Source: Billgrantia kenyensis (GTDB lineage Bacteria; Pseudomonadota; Gammaproteobacteria; Pseudomonadales; Halomonadaceae). From it: 51,665 nucleotides of DNA. The stretch is taken from positions 1-51,665 of the forward strand of contig NZ_JACEFT010000029.1 in the NCBI RefSeq assembly GCF_013697085.1. Reading direction: 5' to 3'. The position numbers were made by a program, and so were the translations under genes. The notes beneath the pieces were generated by a model that was not told the DNA's origin, did no database searches, and worked only from the letters and a program-made list of their open reading frames with translations. Of the stretch, positions 25,677-34,087 are shown piece after piece. The first letter of the stretch is position 1, and each line of letters opens with the position of its first letter.

Positions 25677-26912
25677 TCAACCGCCCCCGACTGCCCACCG
25701 CTCTGGTAGCTTGTGGCAGTTGCTCAACAGCCGCTGCTGCAGCCTCTCCAGCAGCGTTTGCTCGGTGCCTTGCTGGGCCTCGGCGCTCAGGGTGGCGAGG
25801 GTAGCGTCGATGGCTGCCGGCATGCGTTCGGCGAGTTCGAGACCTTGCTTGACGAAGTAGCGCGGCTGGAATCGCATCGAGCGTGCCAGGGCTTCGAGGT
25901 GCGAGCGTTCGATGCTGCCGGGGCGATCCTCACCATTGATGCGAAACGCGAAGCGGCGTGCGAGGCCACTATAGAGCGTGGTGCTCATCAGGTCATAGAA
26001 CGGTGCCAGGCGGGGGCCTTCCTCGGTGTAGAGGATGGCGAGGTTCTTGGCATGGCTGTCGTTGTTGCCGATCAGCAGGTTGTAGAAGAACCAGCCGATC
26101 AGGCGCTGCAAGTCCTTGGCCGGTGCTCCCACCTGCTGCATGAGCTCACGACAGCGCGCCAGGCCGGGGCCGCCGTCGCTTTCGTATTTGATCAGCGAGG
26201 GGGTACCGGCAAGCTGGCAGAAGTCGAGCTGGTGCAGGCGACGCAGCCGGCCCTGTTCGTCGGGTGCTCGGTCGTATCGGCGCACGAGGCAGGCGCAGGT
26301 GTCGGGCTGGTAGCTGGCTTCGGCGACTTCGAGCCCGAGTTCGCCGGCCAGCTGCATGCAGAAGGTCTCGTTGAGGGCGGTGGGCTTGAGGATATGGCTG
26401 GAAGGGGCCGATCCTTCCGGGATGGCGGGGCTTCCGTCTGCCTGCACCATCAGCAGCAACTTGTTCTGAGCGCCGGCCAGCGAGATCCGCGCCTCTTCGC
26501 CCTGCTGCGAGAACAGAGGCCCCCGTTCCCTGTGCCGCAGGTGTTCTGCCAGCGCTTCCCAACTGATGGGCCGATAATGCGGCGGAGCGGGTGTTTCTCC
26601 TGGCGGCAGCAGGGTGAAGCCGCTGGCCGTGTCTCCGCCGATGGCTTTAAGCAGTCCGAATACGGTAGTGGTGTGGTGGCGAAGCTCGAGGTGATGGCGC
26701 AGGTCGCCTTCCGGCAGCAGGTTCTCGAAATAGGCCAGTACCGCATCGCCGACGTGCACCTGCTGCGAGAGGGGCAGGGTGGGTGAGAGACTCACCGCTT
26801 CAGGGTGCTCCAGCCAAGCAGGGGCATACTCGAAGCGCAGTGGTTGTGCATCGTGCAGCCGGCCGACATGCGTGGCGCCGTGGTAAAGCTCCAGGGTAGC
26901 GTCACTCGCCAT
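25677..26912 (-). CDS. hipA: HipA-type serine/threonine kinase toxin
   Basis: HipA kinases phosphorylate targets such as GltX, causing uncharged-tRNA signalling, ppGpp rise and dormancy. The 411-residue protein shows the N-terminal couple_hipA domain (LELYHGATHVGRL, LSPTLPLS, YFENLLPEGDLR). The C-terminal kinase domain has SLAGAQNKLLL (Gly-rich loop), the HILKP lysine, catalytic NNDSHAKN and metal-binding FYDLMST. All key residues are present, so it should be active. ATG 26912 overlaps hipB by 11 nt and has AGGGTGG upstream; a GTG at 26924 is an alternative. Confidence 0.93.
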   Translation of the reverse strand: MASDATLELYHGATHVGRLHDAQPLRFEYAPAWLEHPEAVSLSPTLPLSQQVHVGDAVLAYFENLLPEGDLRHHLELRHHTTTVFGLLKAIGGDTASGFTLLPPGETPAPPHYRPISWEALAEHLRHRERGPLFSQQGEEARISLAGAQNKLLLMVQADGSPAIPEGSAPSSHILKPTALNETFCMQLAGELGLEVAEASYQPDTCACLVRRYDRAPDEQGRLRRLHQLDFCQLAGTPSLIKYESDGGPGLARCRELMQQVGAPAKDLQRLIGWFFYNLLIGNNDSHAKNLAILYTEEGPRLAPFYDLMSTTLYSGLARRFAFRINGEDRPGSIERSHLEALARSMRFQPRYFVKQGLELAERMPAAIDATLATLSAEAQQGTEQTLLERLQQRLLSNCHKLPERWAVGGG

Positions 26913-27165
26913 GGCGGTTGCCACCCTTGCGCCTCACCACTACTTCGAGCCCCATCAGGTCGAGTACATCCAGCACCTTCTGCAATTGCAGTGTCGGCTT
27001 GCCGCGTTCCAGGTCGACGATGAAGCGATTGCCGGTGCCGGCGAGGCCGGCCAGGTCGATCTGCAACAGCCCCTGCTCGGCGCGCAGCTGCCGCACCAGC
27101 TTGCCGAGATCTTCGCTATGGCGAATGCTGGCGGCCTGGGAGGGCGGGGAGTCAGTGGTCGGCAT
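26902..27165 (-). CDS. hipB: HipB-type antitoxin / autorepressor
   Basis: The 87-residue XRE-family protein has a helix-turn-helix (LRAEQGLLQIDLAGLAGTGNRFIVDLERGK) followed by a strand (GLEVVVRRK), as in HipB. It neutralises HipA by complex formation and represses the operon. Three palindromic ATTACCG-N2-CGGTAAY sites lie directly upstream, one on the -10. The SD is weak (GCGGA), consistent with tight expression. Confidence 0.9.
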   Translation of the reverse strand: MPTTDSPPSQAASIRHSEDLGKLVRQLRAEQGLLQIDLAGLAGTGNRFIVDLERGKPTLQLQKVLDVLDLMGLEVVVRRKGGNRHGE

Positions 27166-27181
27166 GGCGAATCCGCTTGTG

Positions 27182-27296
27182 ATTACCGTTCGGTAATTCT
27201 AGGCATGGATTTACTGATTCGCAATGGTGAGATTACCGATCGGTAATTCTCGTGGCGATCAAAGCTCGATTTCCGCGAAAATTACCGGTCGGTAAC
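27182..27296 (-). promoter_or_regulatory. hipBA promoter with three evenly spaced operators
   Basis: The promoter reads on the minus strand: -35 TTGCGA (27219-27224), 17-bp spacer, -10 TAGAAT (27196-27201). Three palindromes ATTACCG-N2-CGGTAAY lie at 27182-27197, 27232-27247 and 27281-27296, at 50- and 49-bp intervals. The first overlaps the -10, the second abuts the -35 and the third lies upstream. The sequence differs from the E. coli HipB operator (TATCC-N8-GGATA). Confidence 0.85.
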
Positions 27297-27337
27297 TTTT
27301 TCAAGGTCACTCTTGCATTTATGCAGTATTTTCCGGG

Positions 27338-27880
27338 CTATCGCGCAATGCCGCGGATCTTCGCCTCACCTTCCGCCAATACGCTCCATGCCTGGCGCCT
27401 CAGCATCTCGTCACCGTCTTCCATCACTTCCAGCAGCCGGCGCTTTTCGGCCAGGTAGACCCGGGCGAAGCCGCGGTCCCGGGCGGCGATGCTGATGCTA
27501 TTGTCGATCAGGTCGGCGTACTTGATGGTCTGCGCCTCTGGGGAGACCTGGGCCAGCCTGTTGCGCTCCAGCGCCTTGCGGTGAGCGCGGTTGCCGATTT
27601 TCGGATCGATGAATTGATCCGTCAGCTCCTGAACCAGCATGGCGACGCGTTGGCCGAAGCACGCCTCGATGTCCAGCGCCGTTACGGCGGTATCCTCGAG
27701 CACGTCATGCAGGTGGGCGGCGGCGATCATCTCCGCCGTTGCCGCCTCCACGGCTGCCACCATCTCTGCGACTGTCGCCGGGTGCTGCCAGTAGGGCTCG
27801 CCGGTGTACTTGCGTCGCTGCCCCACGGCCTGATGGGCGGCCCTGCTGAACAGCGCCGCCCGTTCGATCATGTCGTCCAT
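27338..27880 (-). CDS. HD-domain small alarmone hydrolase-like protein
   Basis: The 180-residue protein keeps the metal-dependent HD signature of the SpoT/MESH1 hydrolase domain: RRKYTGEPYWQHPATVAEMV, then AAHLHDVLEDT and later IKYADLIDNS. There is no synthetase, TGS or ACT domain, so it resembles stand-alone small alarmone hydrolases that degrade (p)ppGpp. It is the last gene of a three-gene minus-strand unit with the DUF1289 gene. ATG 27880 (MDDMIERAALF) is chosen over the upstream in-frame start for its GGAGAGAA SD. Substrate is inferred from the family. Confidence 0.82.
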   Translation of the reverse strand: MDDMIERAALFSRAAHQAVGQRRKYTGEPYWQHPATVAEMVAAVEAATAEMIAAAHLHDVLEDTAVTALDIEACFGQRVAMLVQELTDQFIDPKIGNRAHRKALERNRLAQVSPEAQTIKYADLIDNSISIAARDRGFARVYLAEKRRLLEVMEDGDEMLRRQAWSVLAEGEAKIRGIAR

Positions 27881-27923
27881 CCTGGCAGTTCTCTCCGCTC
27901 CACCTTCTTCCGCTCCACCTGCA

Positions 27924-28100
27924 TCAATCACGCGGGAGCTTCTTCAAGCGCTCAGCGGCGCGCTTCACCGTTTTCATCTTTTCCGGGCGCTTCATGGCTC
28001 TCCACAGGCGTATCTCGTCAACGGTGCGGCCGCAGCCAATGCACAGCTCTCCCTTCAGTCGGCATATCGAGGCGCAGGGGCTTTCGATTTCCTTGGCCAT
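27924..28100 (-). CDS. DUF1289 small zinc-finger-like protein
   Basis: This 58-residue protein is encoded by a short frame between the HD gene and an unknown gene. It starts MAKEIESPCASICRL and contains C-x3-C...CIGCGRT, then the family tail (VDEIRLWRAM...EK). Four conserved Cys make a small metal-binding knuckle. DUF1289 proteins are widespread in proteobacteria and of unknown role. Its ATG directly follows the TGA of the upstream gene, so the two are translationally coupled. It has a GAGG SD. Confidence 0.85.
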   Translation of the reverse strand: MAKEIESPCASICRLKGELCIGCGRTVDEIRLWRAMKRPEKMKTVKRAAERLKKLPRD

Positions 28101-28466
28101 TCAATGCCTCGTTGAGTTGCTACGCAGCCTGCGCTGCCAGTTGCCGCCGTGCTCTCGTTCACAGGCTTCTTCACTGTCGAAATCGAGATGCCGCGAGGCG
28201 TCGCCGACATCGAGGCCGGCCGCGGCCAGTGCCTCGGCGGTCAGGTCGGCGACCTGGCGCCGGCCATCGCCCTTGAGGGCATTCGCCAGGTTGGGGTGGG
28301 TGTCGAACACCCAGGTCACCACCAGGCTTTCGGGAAAGCGCTGGTAATCGACCTCGTGGGTCAGCCAGCAGAAGCCGGGCAGCAGGAGTTTGGCCTGCTC
28401 GCAGGCGTGGGTCAGCGCAGCGCTCAGCCGTCGCTCCATCTTGCCGCGCTCTTTCTTGGCAATCAT
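28101..28466 (-). CDS. Conserved hypothetical protein upstream of DUF1289
   Basis: The 121-residue protein begins MIAKKERGKMERRLSAALTHAC, a basic helix, followed by a mixed alpha/beta part (WLTHEVDYQRF, SLVVTWVFDT) and a charged C-terminus. I do not recognise a named family. ATG 28466 has a clear SD (TTGGAGATGCA). The frame stays open upstream, but that extension is a fusion with a broken VOC gene and should not be included. It is the first gene of the unit that includes DUF1289 and the HD hydrolase. Confidence 0.7.
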   Translation of the reverse strand: MIAKKERGKMERRLSAALTHACEQAKLLLPGFCWLTHEVDYQRFPESLVVTWVFDTHPNLANALKGDGRRQVADLTAEALAAAGLDVGDASRHLDFDSEEACEREHGGNWQRRLRSNSTRH

Positions 28467-28619
28467 TGCATCTCCAAAACGTTGGCCGGCCAGCCAGGAC
28501 TCATTGGCGACCATGATGCCCACTTTATCGGGCTCAGTCGCATAGTTCACTGCCCGACATTCTTTGGCTCGGGCAGGGTTGGAGGTGTTGGCCATCCGTG
28601 GCCCCATGGTGACCGGCCC

Positions 28620-28736
28620 TTCGGTGATCTCGATTTCCTCGCGTTCCAGCCATGCCACCAGCTCGTCGTAGAAGGCTTCGGCGATGGCGAGGTCGGTGAC
28701 GCGGATGCCGATGTGGTCGAGACTAGGATGGTTCAG
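28620..28736 (-). pseudogene. N-terminal fragment of a VOC (glyoxalase-like) protein
   Basis: LNHPSLDHIGIRVTDL followed by AIAEAFYDELV is the unmistakable first beta-alpha unit of a VOC-fold protein (glyoxalase/bleomycin-resistance type). The rest of the fold is absent and the frame runs on into unrelated sequence. It also lacks its own start codon. It is a decayed remnant. Confidence 0.6.
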
Positions 28737-28787
28737 GCTTCGAGTCCGGCACGGGTGCGTTGGAAGGGGACGAAGCCGGGTCGTCAT

Positions 28788-28931
28788 GGGCGACAGCCGG
28801 AAGTCCATTACTATGAGGACGAGGATCACCTGCCGGGAAGCGAGGGTGAGAATCGCCACTATGAGTTGCTAGTCGATTTCTTTGAGCGACACCTCAGCCA
28901 ACGAGGCTATCTCGTTTTTCGCCGTGGCTGA
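28788..28931 (+). pseudogene. C-terminal fragment of an alpha/beta hydrolase (prolyl-oligopeptidase-like)
   Basis: About 45 codons read VHYYEDEDHLPG...ENRHYELLVDFFERHL and a stop. This is the typical end of S9/alpha-beta hydrolase proteins, with the catalytic His in DEDH. Nothing upstream in this frame resembles the rest of such an enzyme. With the adjacent VOC fragment it marks a site of past deletion. Confidence 0.55.
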
Positions 28932-29031
28932 CCGTATTGCTTTTCCCTTGGGCGGCAGTGATCCTTGAACTCTTGCTTATTGGCGGGCCGTGACGGATAT
29001 GGCCCATTGAACGTCGTGCGAGGAGCGCGTT

Positions 29032-29646
29032 ATGCCGCTGGAGCTCTGGCTCTCATTCTGTCTGGCCTCCCTGTTGATCATTGCCTCTCCCGGTCCTGCG
29101 GTGGCCCTGCTGGTGACCACCGGCGTCAACCGCGGGCGCCGCGCCGCCCTGGCCATGCTTCCCGGCTTCTTCCTGGGCGATCTGCTGGCGATGACGCTGT
29201 CGTTCGCCGGGGTGGGCGCGCTGCTGATGGCCTCCGCCGAACTGTTCCAGCTCTTCAAATGGCTTGGGGCCGCCTATCTGCTCTACCTGGGCATCAAGAT
29301 GTGGCGCGAATCGGGCCAACTGGGCGAGCTGGCGCCTACCGATACGGATATCCGGCTCGGTACTGCCAAGGCATTCCTGGTCACGGCGCTGAACCCCAAG
29401 AGCCTGGCCTTCTTCATGGCTTTCATGCCCCAGTTCGTTGCACCCAGCCAGCCGCTGTTGCCACAGTTGGCCATTCTGTTCTCGACCTTTCTGGTCCTTG
29501 GCGTGCTCAGCGATCTCGCTTTCACCTTTTTGGCCACCAGTGGTGGCCGCATGCTGAGCGCGCGGCTGCGGCGTATCCTGCACCGCACCGGCGCCGGCAG
29601 CCTGATCGGGGCAAGCGCCTTGGTCGCCGCCATGCGGCGGCCTTGA
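29032..29646 (+). CDS. LysE/RhtB family amino-acid exporter
   Basis: The 204-residue inner-membrane protein has about six TM helices. It carries the family marks SPGPAVALLVTTGVNRGRR at the N-terminus and LNPKSLAFFMAF in the middle. Members export amino acids or related small metabolites (lysine, threonine, homoserine, cysteine derivatives); the substrate cannot be told from sequence. The start has an AGGAG SD. The next gene begins 13 bp after the stop. Confidence 0.9.
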   Translation: MPLELWLSFCLASLLIIASPGPAVALLVTTGVNRGRRAALAMLPGFFLGDLLAMTLSFAGVGALLMASAELFQLFKWLGAAYLLYLGIKMWRESGQLGELAPTDTDIRLGTAKAFLVTALNPKSLAFFMAFMPQFVAPSQPLLPQLAILFSTFLVLGVLSDLAFTFLATSGGRMLSARLRRILHRTGAGSLIGASALVAAMRRP

Positions 29647-29659
29647 GGGGGAGAGCAGG

Positions 29660-30034
29660 ATGAAAACGGCGGGTGAGGTGGTGCGCGAGTTCTGGCAGCT
29701 GATGGCGTCCAACGACTTCTACTCGGTGGTAGCGGTACTCGCGCCAGATTTCGTTCTCGAGTGGCCGCAGTCCGGTGAGCGTATTCGCGGTGGCGAGCGT
29801 TTCGCACAGATGAATGCCGAATATCCTGCGCACGGCCGCTGGCAGTTCACACTCAAGCGGTTCGTCGAGAGTGATAATGAGGTGGTGACGGAGGTCGCCA
29901 TTACCGATGGCGTTCAGTCGGCAACGGCCATTTCGTTCTTTACGGTGGAGAAGGGCAGAGTTAGCCGTCTGGTCGAATATTGGCCGGAGCCTTATGTGGC
30001 CCCATCGGGGAGGGCGCATCTCGTCGAGTCCTGA
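29660..30034 (+). CDS. SnoaL-like / NTF2-fold protein
   Basis: The 124-residue protein has the NTF2-like cone pattern: VREFWQLMASNDFYSVVAVLAPDFVLEWPQ, then a helix and four strands ending FTVEKGRVSRLVEYWP. SnoaL-like proteins are small ligand-binding or isomerase folds. It follows the LysE gene by 13 bp with a GGGGGAGAG SD, so they are likely co-transcribed. The role is unknown. Confidence 0.8.
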   Translation: MKTAGEVVREFWQLMASNDFYSVVAVLAPDFVLEWPQSGERIRGGERFAQMNAEYPAHGRWQFTLKRFVESDNEVVTEVAITDGVQSATAISFFTVEKGRVSRLVEYWPEPYVAPSGRAHLVES

Positions 30035-30105
30035 TCCGAGTGCACCAGCACTTTATCTATGGGACCTCAGTGCCAAACGACTGGAGTGATTTTATAACCG
30101 ATTGA

Positions 30106-33100
30106 TTAATCGCAAGGGATCTGATGCTTGGCATCGGAAAAGTACGCCTTGCCTGCCCATATATCGGTACTGCCCACTATGTACACGCGTTTTTTTGCCC
30201 GTGTGACGGCTACATTCAGCAAGTTGGGTTTGCTGGAAGCCCAGCCGGCGGCACCGGATGACTCTTTTGATAGGCCAAGGACAAAAATGACGTTGTCCTC
30301 TTCCTTGCCCTGGAACGTATGTACTGTTCCGACTCGCTCACGCAGCCAATCAACCAGTCTGCCATGTCCGCCAAAGATATCTGCGGGAAGCTCTTGTTCG
30401 AGGTGACGCTTGACGCCATTTGCCACGGCCTTGAAAGGCGAAATTACGTAGACGTTCGGCGGTTTGCGGGTCTTTTGGATATGCGGATTGAGCATACGTG
30501 CAACCTGTTTCGCCTGTTCAGGGACGTAGTGTTTACCCTGAACACTGCCTTCCACATTGAACCAGCGGCTGTCTCCTGGGCCAGGCGATAATTCGTCGTT
30601 CCCATGGATCATCTTGTCGTTATAGGCGATGCGATTCGCTATGCTGAACATTGGCTCATCGCAGCGTCGGTGAACGCGGAGTGGGCTGCCGACCCAGAAC
30701 TCATGGGATATCTCGTTCGTGCCATATGGGTTGGCGCGATCCGCCACGACCTGAACGGATGATACCGTGGGTGACCATTTATACCAGTCACGGTCGAATT
30801 CGCCTTTGGCCATGGCCTCGACCAGGCCGGCAGGAACGGTGAAGACTGGTTCAATCTGCAGCGGGTCACCCACTATAACGGCTCGCTTGGCACGCCACAG
30901 CGCCCCTACTGCCTGTTGTGGTGATGCCTGACCCGCTTCATCCACGAACAGCCAGCCGATCTCGCCTTCGTGCAGGGCGCGAAACTGGTTGGATATCGAC
31001 GCAAACGTCGATGACACCACTGGCACGATCATGAACAGTATCTGCCAAAGGGCTTTTGCCGCATCACGGTCATCGATGCTGCCATTCAGCGCGGGCATCA
31101 GGGAGCTTAGCGTCGGCCAAAGTGGGTTCTTCTTATCGGCATAAGCGGCAGCGAGCCACGCCTGATGCAGTTCGAAGGCACACGCCGTCAGATTTCCACG
31201 AGCCTGGTTCAGTACTTCGCCATGACCAAAGGACGTGCGCTGCACCGCCGGTGCCTCCAGGTCCAGCGTGTCGTCGGGCAGCAGAGCATCAGCGTACTTT
31301 TCTTTCAGGGGGGCGCATTCGCGACGCATCGCTTCCAGCCGTCGTTCCATTGAGACAAGGCGCCCCTTGCTCACGTCGGCTTGCCGCACGGCACGTTGCT
31401 CTCGCTCTGCTATCTGCCGCAATGCCGCTCGGTTCCTGCAGTATTGCCCCAATGGCCAGAAAGGCACCTTCATCGCCTGCCGTTTGCTTTTCCAGAGCGC
31501 AACACGAGCAGCGAAGCCCTGATGAGCTTCCGCCTGGCGCCGAACCTCATCGGTTTTGATTTCCAGGCGCTGAAGATCCTGCAGCTGCTTGAGTTCTTTT
31601 TGAACTGTTTCGACCTGACGTTCGGCTTCCTTGAAGGCTCGCTGCGCCGATTGGAAATCACGCGCTGTATCGCGGCCTTCCGCCAATGCCTTGAGTGCGG
31701 GAATCAGCGTTGAGTAATGCTCGGCATCGTCGTGAGCTGCGCACTGATGGATGGGCTTGAAAAAGACCCGCTCGCCAAAGGTATTGCGATTGCCCTTCTT
31801 GCCCAAAGACGTGGCAATCAGCCCCCAGCACTCCTTGTCTGGCGTGAGCGCGTCGACATGCAGTCTGCCATCGCTCTTTTTGTCATGACTGGCAGCGAGT
31901 TTCTGAGCCACCGGCTTCAGATAGGCAAGATCCTGGTAGGCTGCGCCCAGCGCTTTGGATTGCGGCAATTCCTGGGTAACGTTTTCGACCGCCGCATTGT
32001 TGCTGGACGCGACCACCATCTCGAAACCCATCAGCTCGGGAATGAGCGTCTTGATGGGTTTCAACTGATCATCGATATTGGCGTATATGTCTTCGCCGAA
32101 CGCTGCCTCTGGTGATGAGAGCGAGGCTAGTACCTTCGCCCGCTTGACCACATTACGTGCTACCAGATCGCGCAGCATCGTCGTCTTGCCGGTACCGGGT
32201 GGGCCGTTGACGGAGTAGAGGCCCGTTTCGGCCAACTCTTCGTCGATGGTGTTGATCGCGAACTGCTGCATCAAACTCATCGAATGCGCATCTTCGCCCG
32301 GCCAGCGCCCGGCAGGCATGCGTTCAGTCGCCAGGTTGCGCATTAGCAGCGAGCGGCCTTCAGGTAGCAGCAGGTCAGGATGGCGGTCACATTCACCTTG
32401 AAGATATCGCGCCAATGGTGAGCCGGGCGCTAACCCTTTCGTTTTGGCTTGCGTGATGACCGTTTCCAAATCACGGATAAAGAAGCTGTTGAGAATGGCG
32501 ATCTCGTTGATCGAGGGCAGCTCATCGTCTGATGGGGCGGGAGATTCCTGACCCGTCGTTGAGTCTTGGCACGCCGACTCCAGACGAGTGTCCAGCGTGC
32601 TCATCGCTGACCACGCCTGCGCGCTGCCTGCTGCTGACTCGACCTCAGCGCCTGTCTTGCCTGTAAACAGCTGGACGACCAGCGCAGGTGACTCGTCCTG
32701 TGGAGAAAATGCTGTCCAGCCCTGCATTGCCTTGAGCATCTCGAGCAGCTCGAAGGTAGTGAGCTTGGGTGGCAGCCCATGCTCCCGCTTGAGGTTATCG
32801 GCGACTGTCAGGATGGTGTTCAAGCGTTCCTGGAATAGGCCTGTCGCTTCATCGAACGCCTTGATCGTGACGTCATCCAGCGTTCCCTGCTGTAACGCAC
32901 CCAGCACCCACGGGGCCGTAGAGATGGCGAAGCTCTCGCGGTCGACGACTCCGGTCGCATCGACTTCCACCGTCATCGAACAGGTCAGGCCCTCATCGCG
33001 GCTGCGCTCTACCCAGGCCTCGCTCTCTTCCTCGGTCCTTGCCGGGTACGCGTCACGGGCAACACGAAAAATTTCACTGCGTGCGAACAGGCCCAGGTAG

Positions 33101-33336
33101 AGCTTGAAACGATAAGACTTATCGGGTCGGTAATCCTTACCGGCGCGCCTGACCATCTCAGCGTTCAGCCACGGCAGACAGTTCGGCGCTTTCAGCAGCT
33201 CGTCGCTGCGGTAATGAATGGCGCCCTTGCCATTATCGATATCCTTGAGCTCGGCGGATTCGAAAAACTCGACCTTGTGCCAGAACGACAGAATGCGCTC
33301 AGCCTGAGAGGGTGAGGACAGAGAGGTTGACGTCAT
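30106..33336 (-). CDS. Large superfamily 1 (Upf1/DNA2-like) helicase
   Basis: The 1076-residue protein has an N-terminal domain of about 330 residues of unknown type. The helicase core begins with Walker A GPPGTGKTTM near residue 375. A roughly 200-residue coiled-coil insertion (QRAFKEAERQVETVQKEL) precedes the second ATPase half. That half has Walker B DEAGQ near 798, then VHTFQGKEEDNVIF and NVAVTRAKKRVYIVGS. These are SF1B AAA_11/AAA_12 (COG1112-like) motifs. Such solitary helicases occur in defence islands (for example as parts of Mokosh), but no nuclease, PLD or kinase domain is visible. It is a single gene with an AAGGAAG SD. Confidence 0.8.
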   Translation of the reverse strand: MTSTSLSSPSQAERILSFWHKVEFFESAELKDIDNGKGAIHYRSDELLKAPNCLPWLNAEMVRRAGKDYRPDKSYRFKLYLGLFARSEIFRVARDAYPARTEEESEAWVERSRDEGLTCSMTVEVDATGVVDRESFAISTAPWVLGALQQGTLDDVTIKAFDEATGLFQERLNTILTVADNLKREHGLPPKLTTFELLEMLKAMQGWTAFSPQDESPALVVQLFTGKTGAEVESAAGSAQAWSAMSTLDTRLESACQDSTTGQESPAPSDDELPSINEIAILNSFFIRDLETVITQAKTKGLAPGSPLARYLQGECDRHPDLLLPEGRSLLMRNLATERMPAGRWPGEDAHSMSLMQQFAINTIDEELAETGLYSVNGPPGTGKTTMLRDLVARNVVKRAKVLASLSSPEAAFGEDIYANIDDQLKPIKTLIPELMGFEMVVASSNNAAVENVTQELPQSKALGAAYQDLAYLKPVAQKLAASHDKKSDGRLHVDALTPDKECWGLIATSLGKKGNRNTFGERVFFKPIHQCAAHDDAEHYSTLIPALKALAEGRDTARDFQSAQRAFKEAERQVETVQKELKQLQDLQRLEIKTDEVRRQAEAHQGFAARVALWKSKRQAMKVPFWPLGQYCRNRAALRQIAEREQRAVRQADVSKGRLVSMERRLEAMRRECAPLKEKYADALLPDDTLDLEAPAVQRTSFGHGEVLNQARGNLTACAFELHQAWLAAAYADKKNPLWPTLSSLMPALNGSIDDRDAAKALWQILFMIVPVVSSTFASISNQFRALHEGEIGWLFVDEAGQASPQQAVGALWRAKRAVIVGDPLQIEPVFTVPAGLVEAMAKGEFDRDWYKWSPTVSSVQVVADRANPYGTNEISHEFWVGSPLRVHRRCDEPMFSIANRIAYNDKMIHGNDELSPGPGDSRWFNVEGSVQGKHYVPEQAKQVARMLNPHIQKTRKPPNVYVISPFKAVANGVKRHLEQELPADIFGGHGRLVDWLRERVGTVHTFQGKEEDNVIFVLGLSKESSGAAGWASSKPNLLNVAVTRAKKRVYIVGSTDIWAGKAYFSDAKHQIPCD

Positions 33337-33574
33337 GCCGTTGCTTTCTTCCTTGTGCGTTTAGCTGCCACTTTCGCCGCCTGCTCTGCTTGGCATGGGG
33401 CAGTGGCGTCCCAGCGCTGCCTTTGCTGCCGATCAGCTTGCCGTCTATGTTCGGTCAAGTCGCTGTGGCACGTATTGGTGAGGGGTAAAGGCCAAGTATA
33501 ACCTGGGTATTGTGCCCGGATGATCAAACCGCCTTTTGGAGTTATCCTCTGCTAGATTCAGGGAATTTTACGTT

Positions 33575-34012
33575 ATGAACAGAGAGCGCATCCACTGGGT
33601 GCTGATCGTGGCCGAGATGCTGCTGCTGGCACTACCGGTCAGTGCGTTCTGCTTCGTGTTCGGCCTGGGTCTGCTGCTCACGGTGGGTTTTCCCTGGGGC
33701 ATGCAGGAGGTGGCGATCATCCTCTTCGTTTTCGTCGGTACTCTGGGCATCGCTGGCTTGTGGTGCGTGGCGGTCGCATTCCTGCTGCGGCGGGAGCGCT
33801 CTCTCTGGTGGTGGCGGGTGGCCTGCGCCGGGGCGGGGTTGACGCTCGTCTCGCTGGTGCTGAGCGGGCTGCTGTCGCTGGGTTGGGAGCCGGCGGAGTG
33901 GGTGATCATCGTTGCCTTGGGCATCTTCGCCAGCCCGTTGCTGATACCGTTCCTGCACCTTGGCTATCTTTGCCGCTCTCGTCTGGGCCGTCCACAGCGG
34001 CCAGTACGCTGA
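33575..34012 (+). CDS. Small inner-membrane protein of unknown function
   Basis: The 145-residue protein starts MNRERIHWVLIVAEMLLLAL and has four hydrophobic helices separated by short Arg-rich loops. It ends in a basic tail. ATG 33575 has AGGGA upstream. No family recognised. A palindrome lies 16 bp after its stop. Confidence 0.65.
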   Translation: MNRERIHWVLIVAEMLLLALPVSAFCFVFGLGLLLTVGFPWGMQEVAIILFVFVGTLGIAGLWCVAVAFLLRRERSLWWWRVACAGAGLTLVSLVLSGLLSLGWEPAEWVIIVALGIFASPLLIPFLHLGYLCRSRLGRPQRPVR

Positions 34013-34028
34013 GGCTACTGACACGACA

Positions 34029-34048
34029 AGGCCCGCCTAGGCGGGCCT
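34029..34048. terminator. Perfect 20-nt palindrome between convergent genes
   Basis: AGGCCCGCCT-AGGCGGGCCT is fully self-complementary, with no separate loop bases and no T run. It lies between the membrane gene and the convergent cold-shock gene and may act as a bidirectional transcript end. Confidence 0.5.
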
Positions 34049-34087
34049 CGATATGCGAACCTTGCGGTTCTCTCGCGTGATGCTGGA

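Noticed and set aside
28467..28859. Upstream extension of the unknown gene at 28101-28466 into a VOC-like protein
   Set aside because: The extension joins a VOC fragment to unrelated sequence, while the inner ATG at 28466 has a strong SD. Treated as separate gene plus remnant.
33333..33527. 64-codon minus-strand frame overlapping the helicase start by ATGA
   Set aside because: Begins with TTG without SD, is low in complexity, and the helicase has its own AAGGAAG SD. Could be chance.
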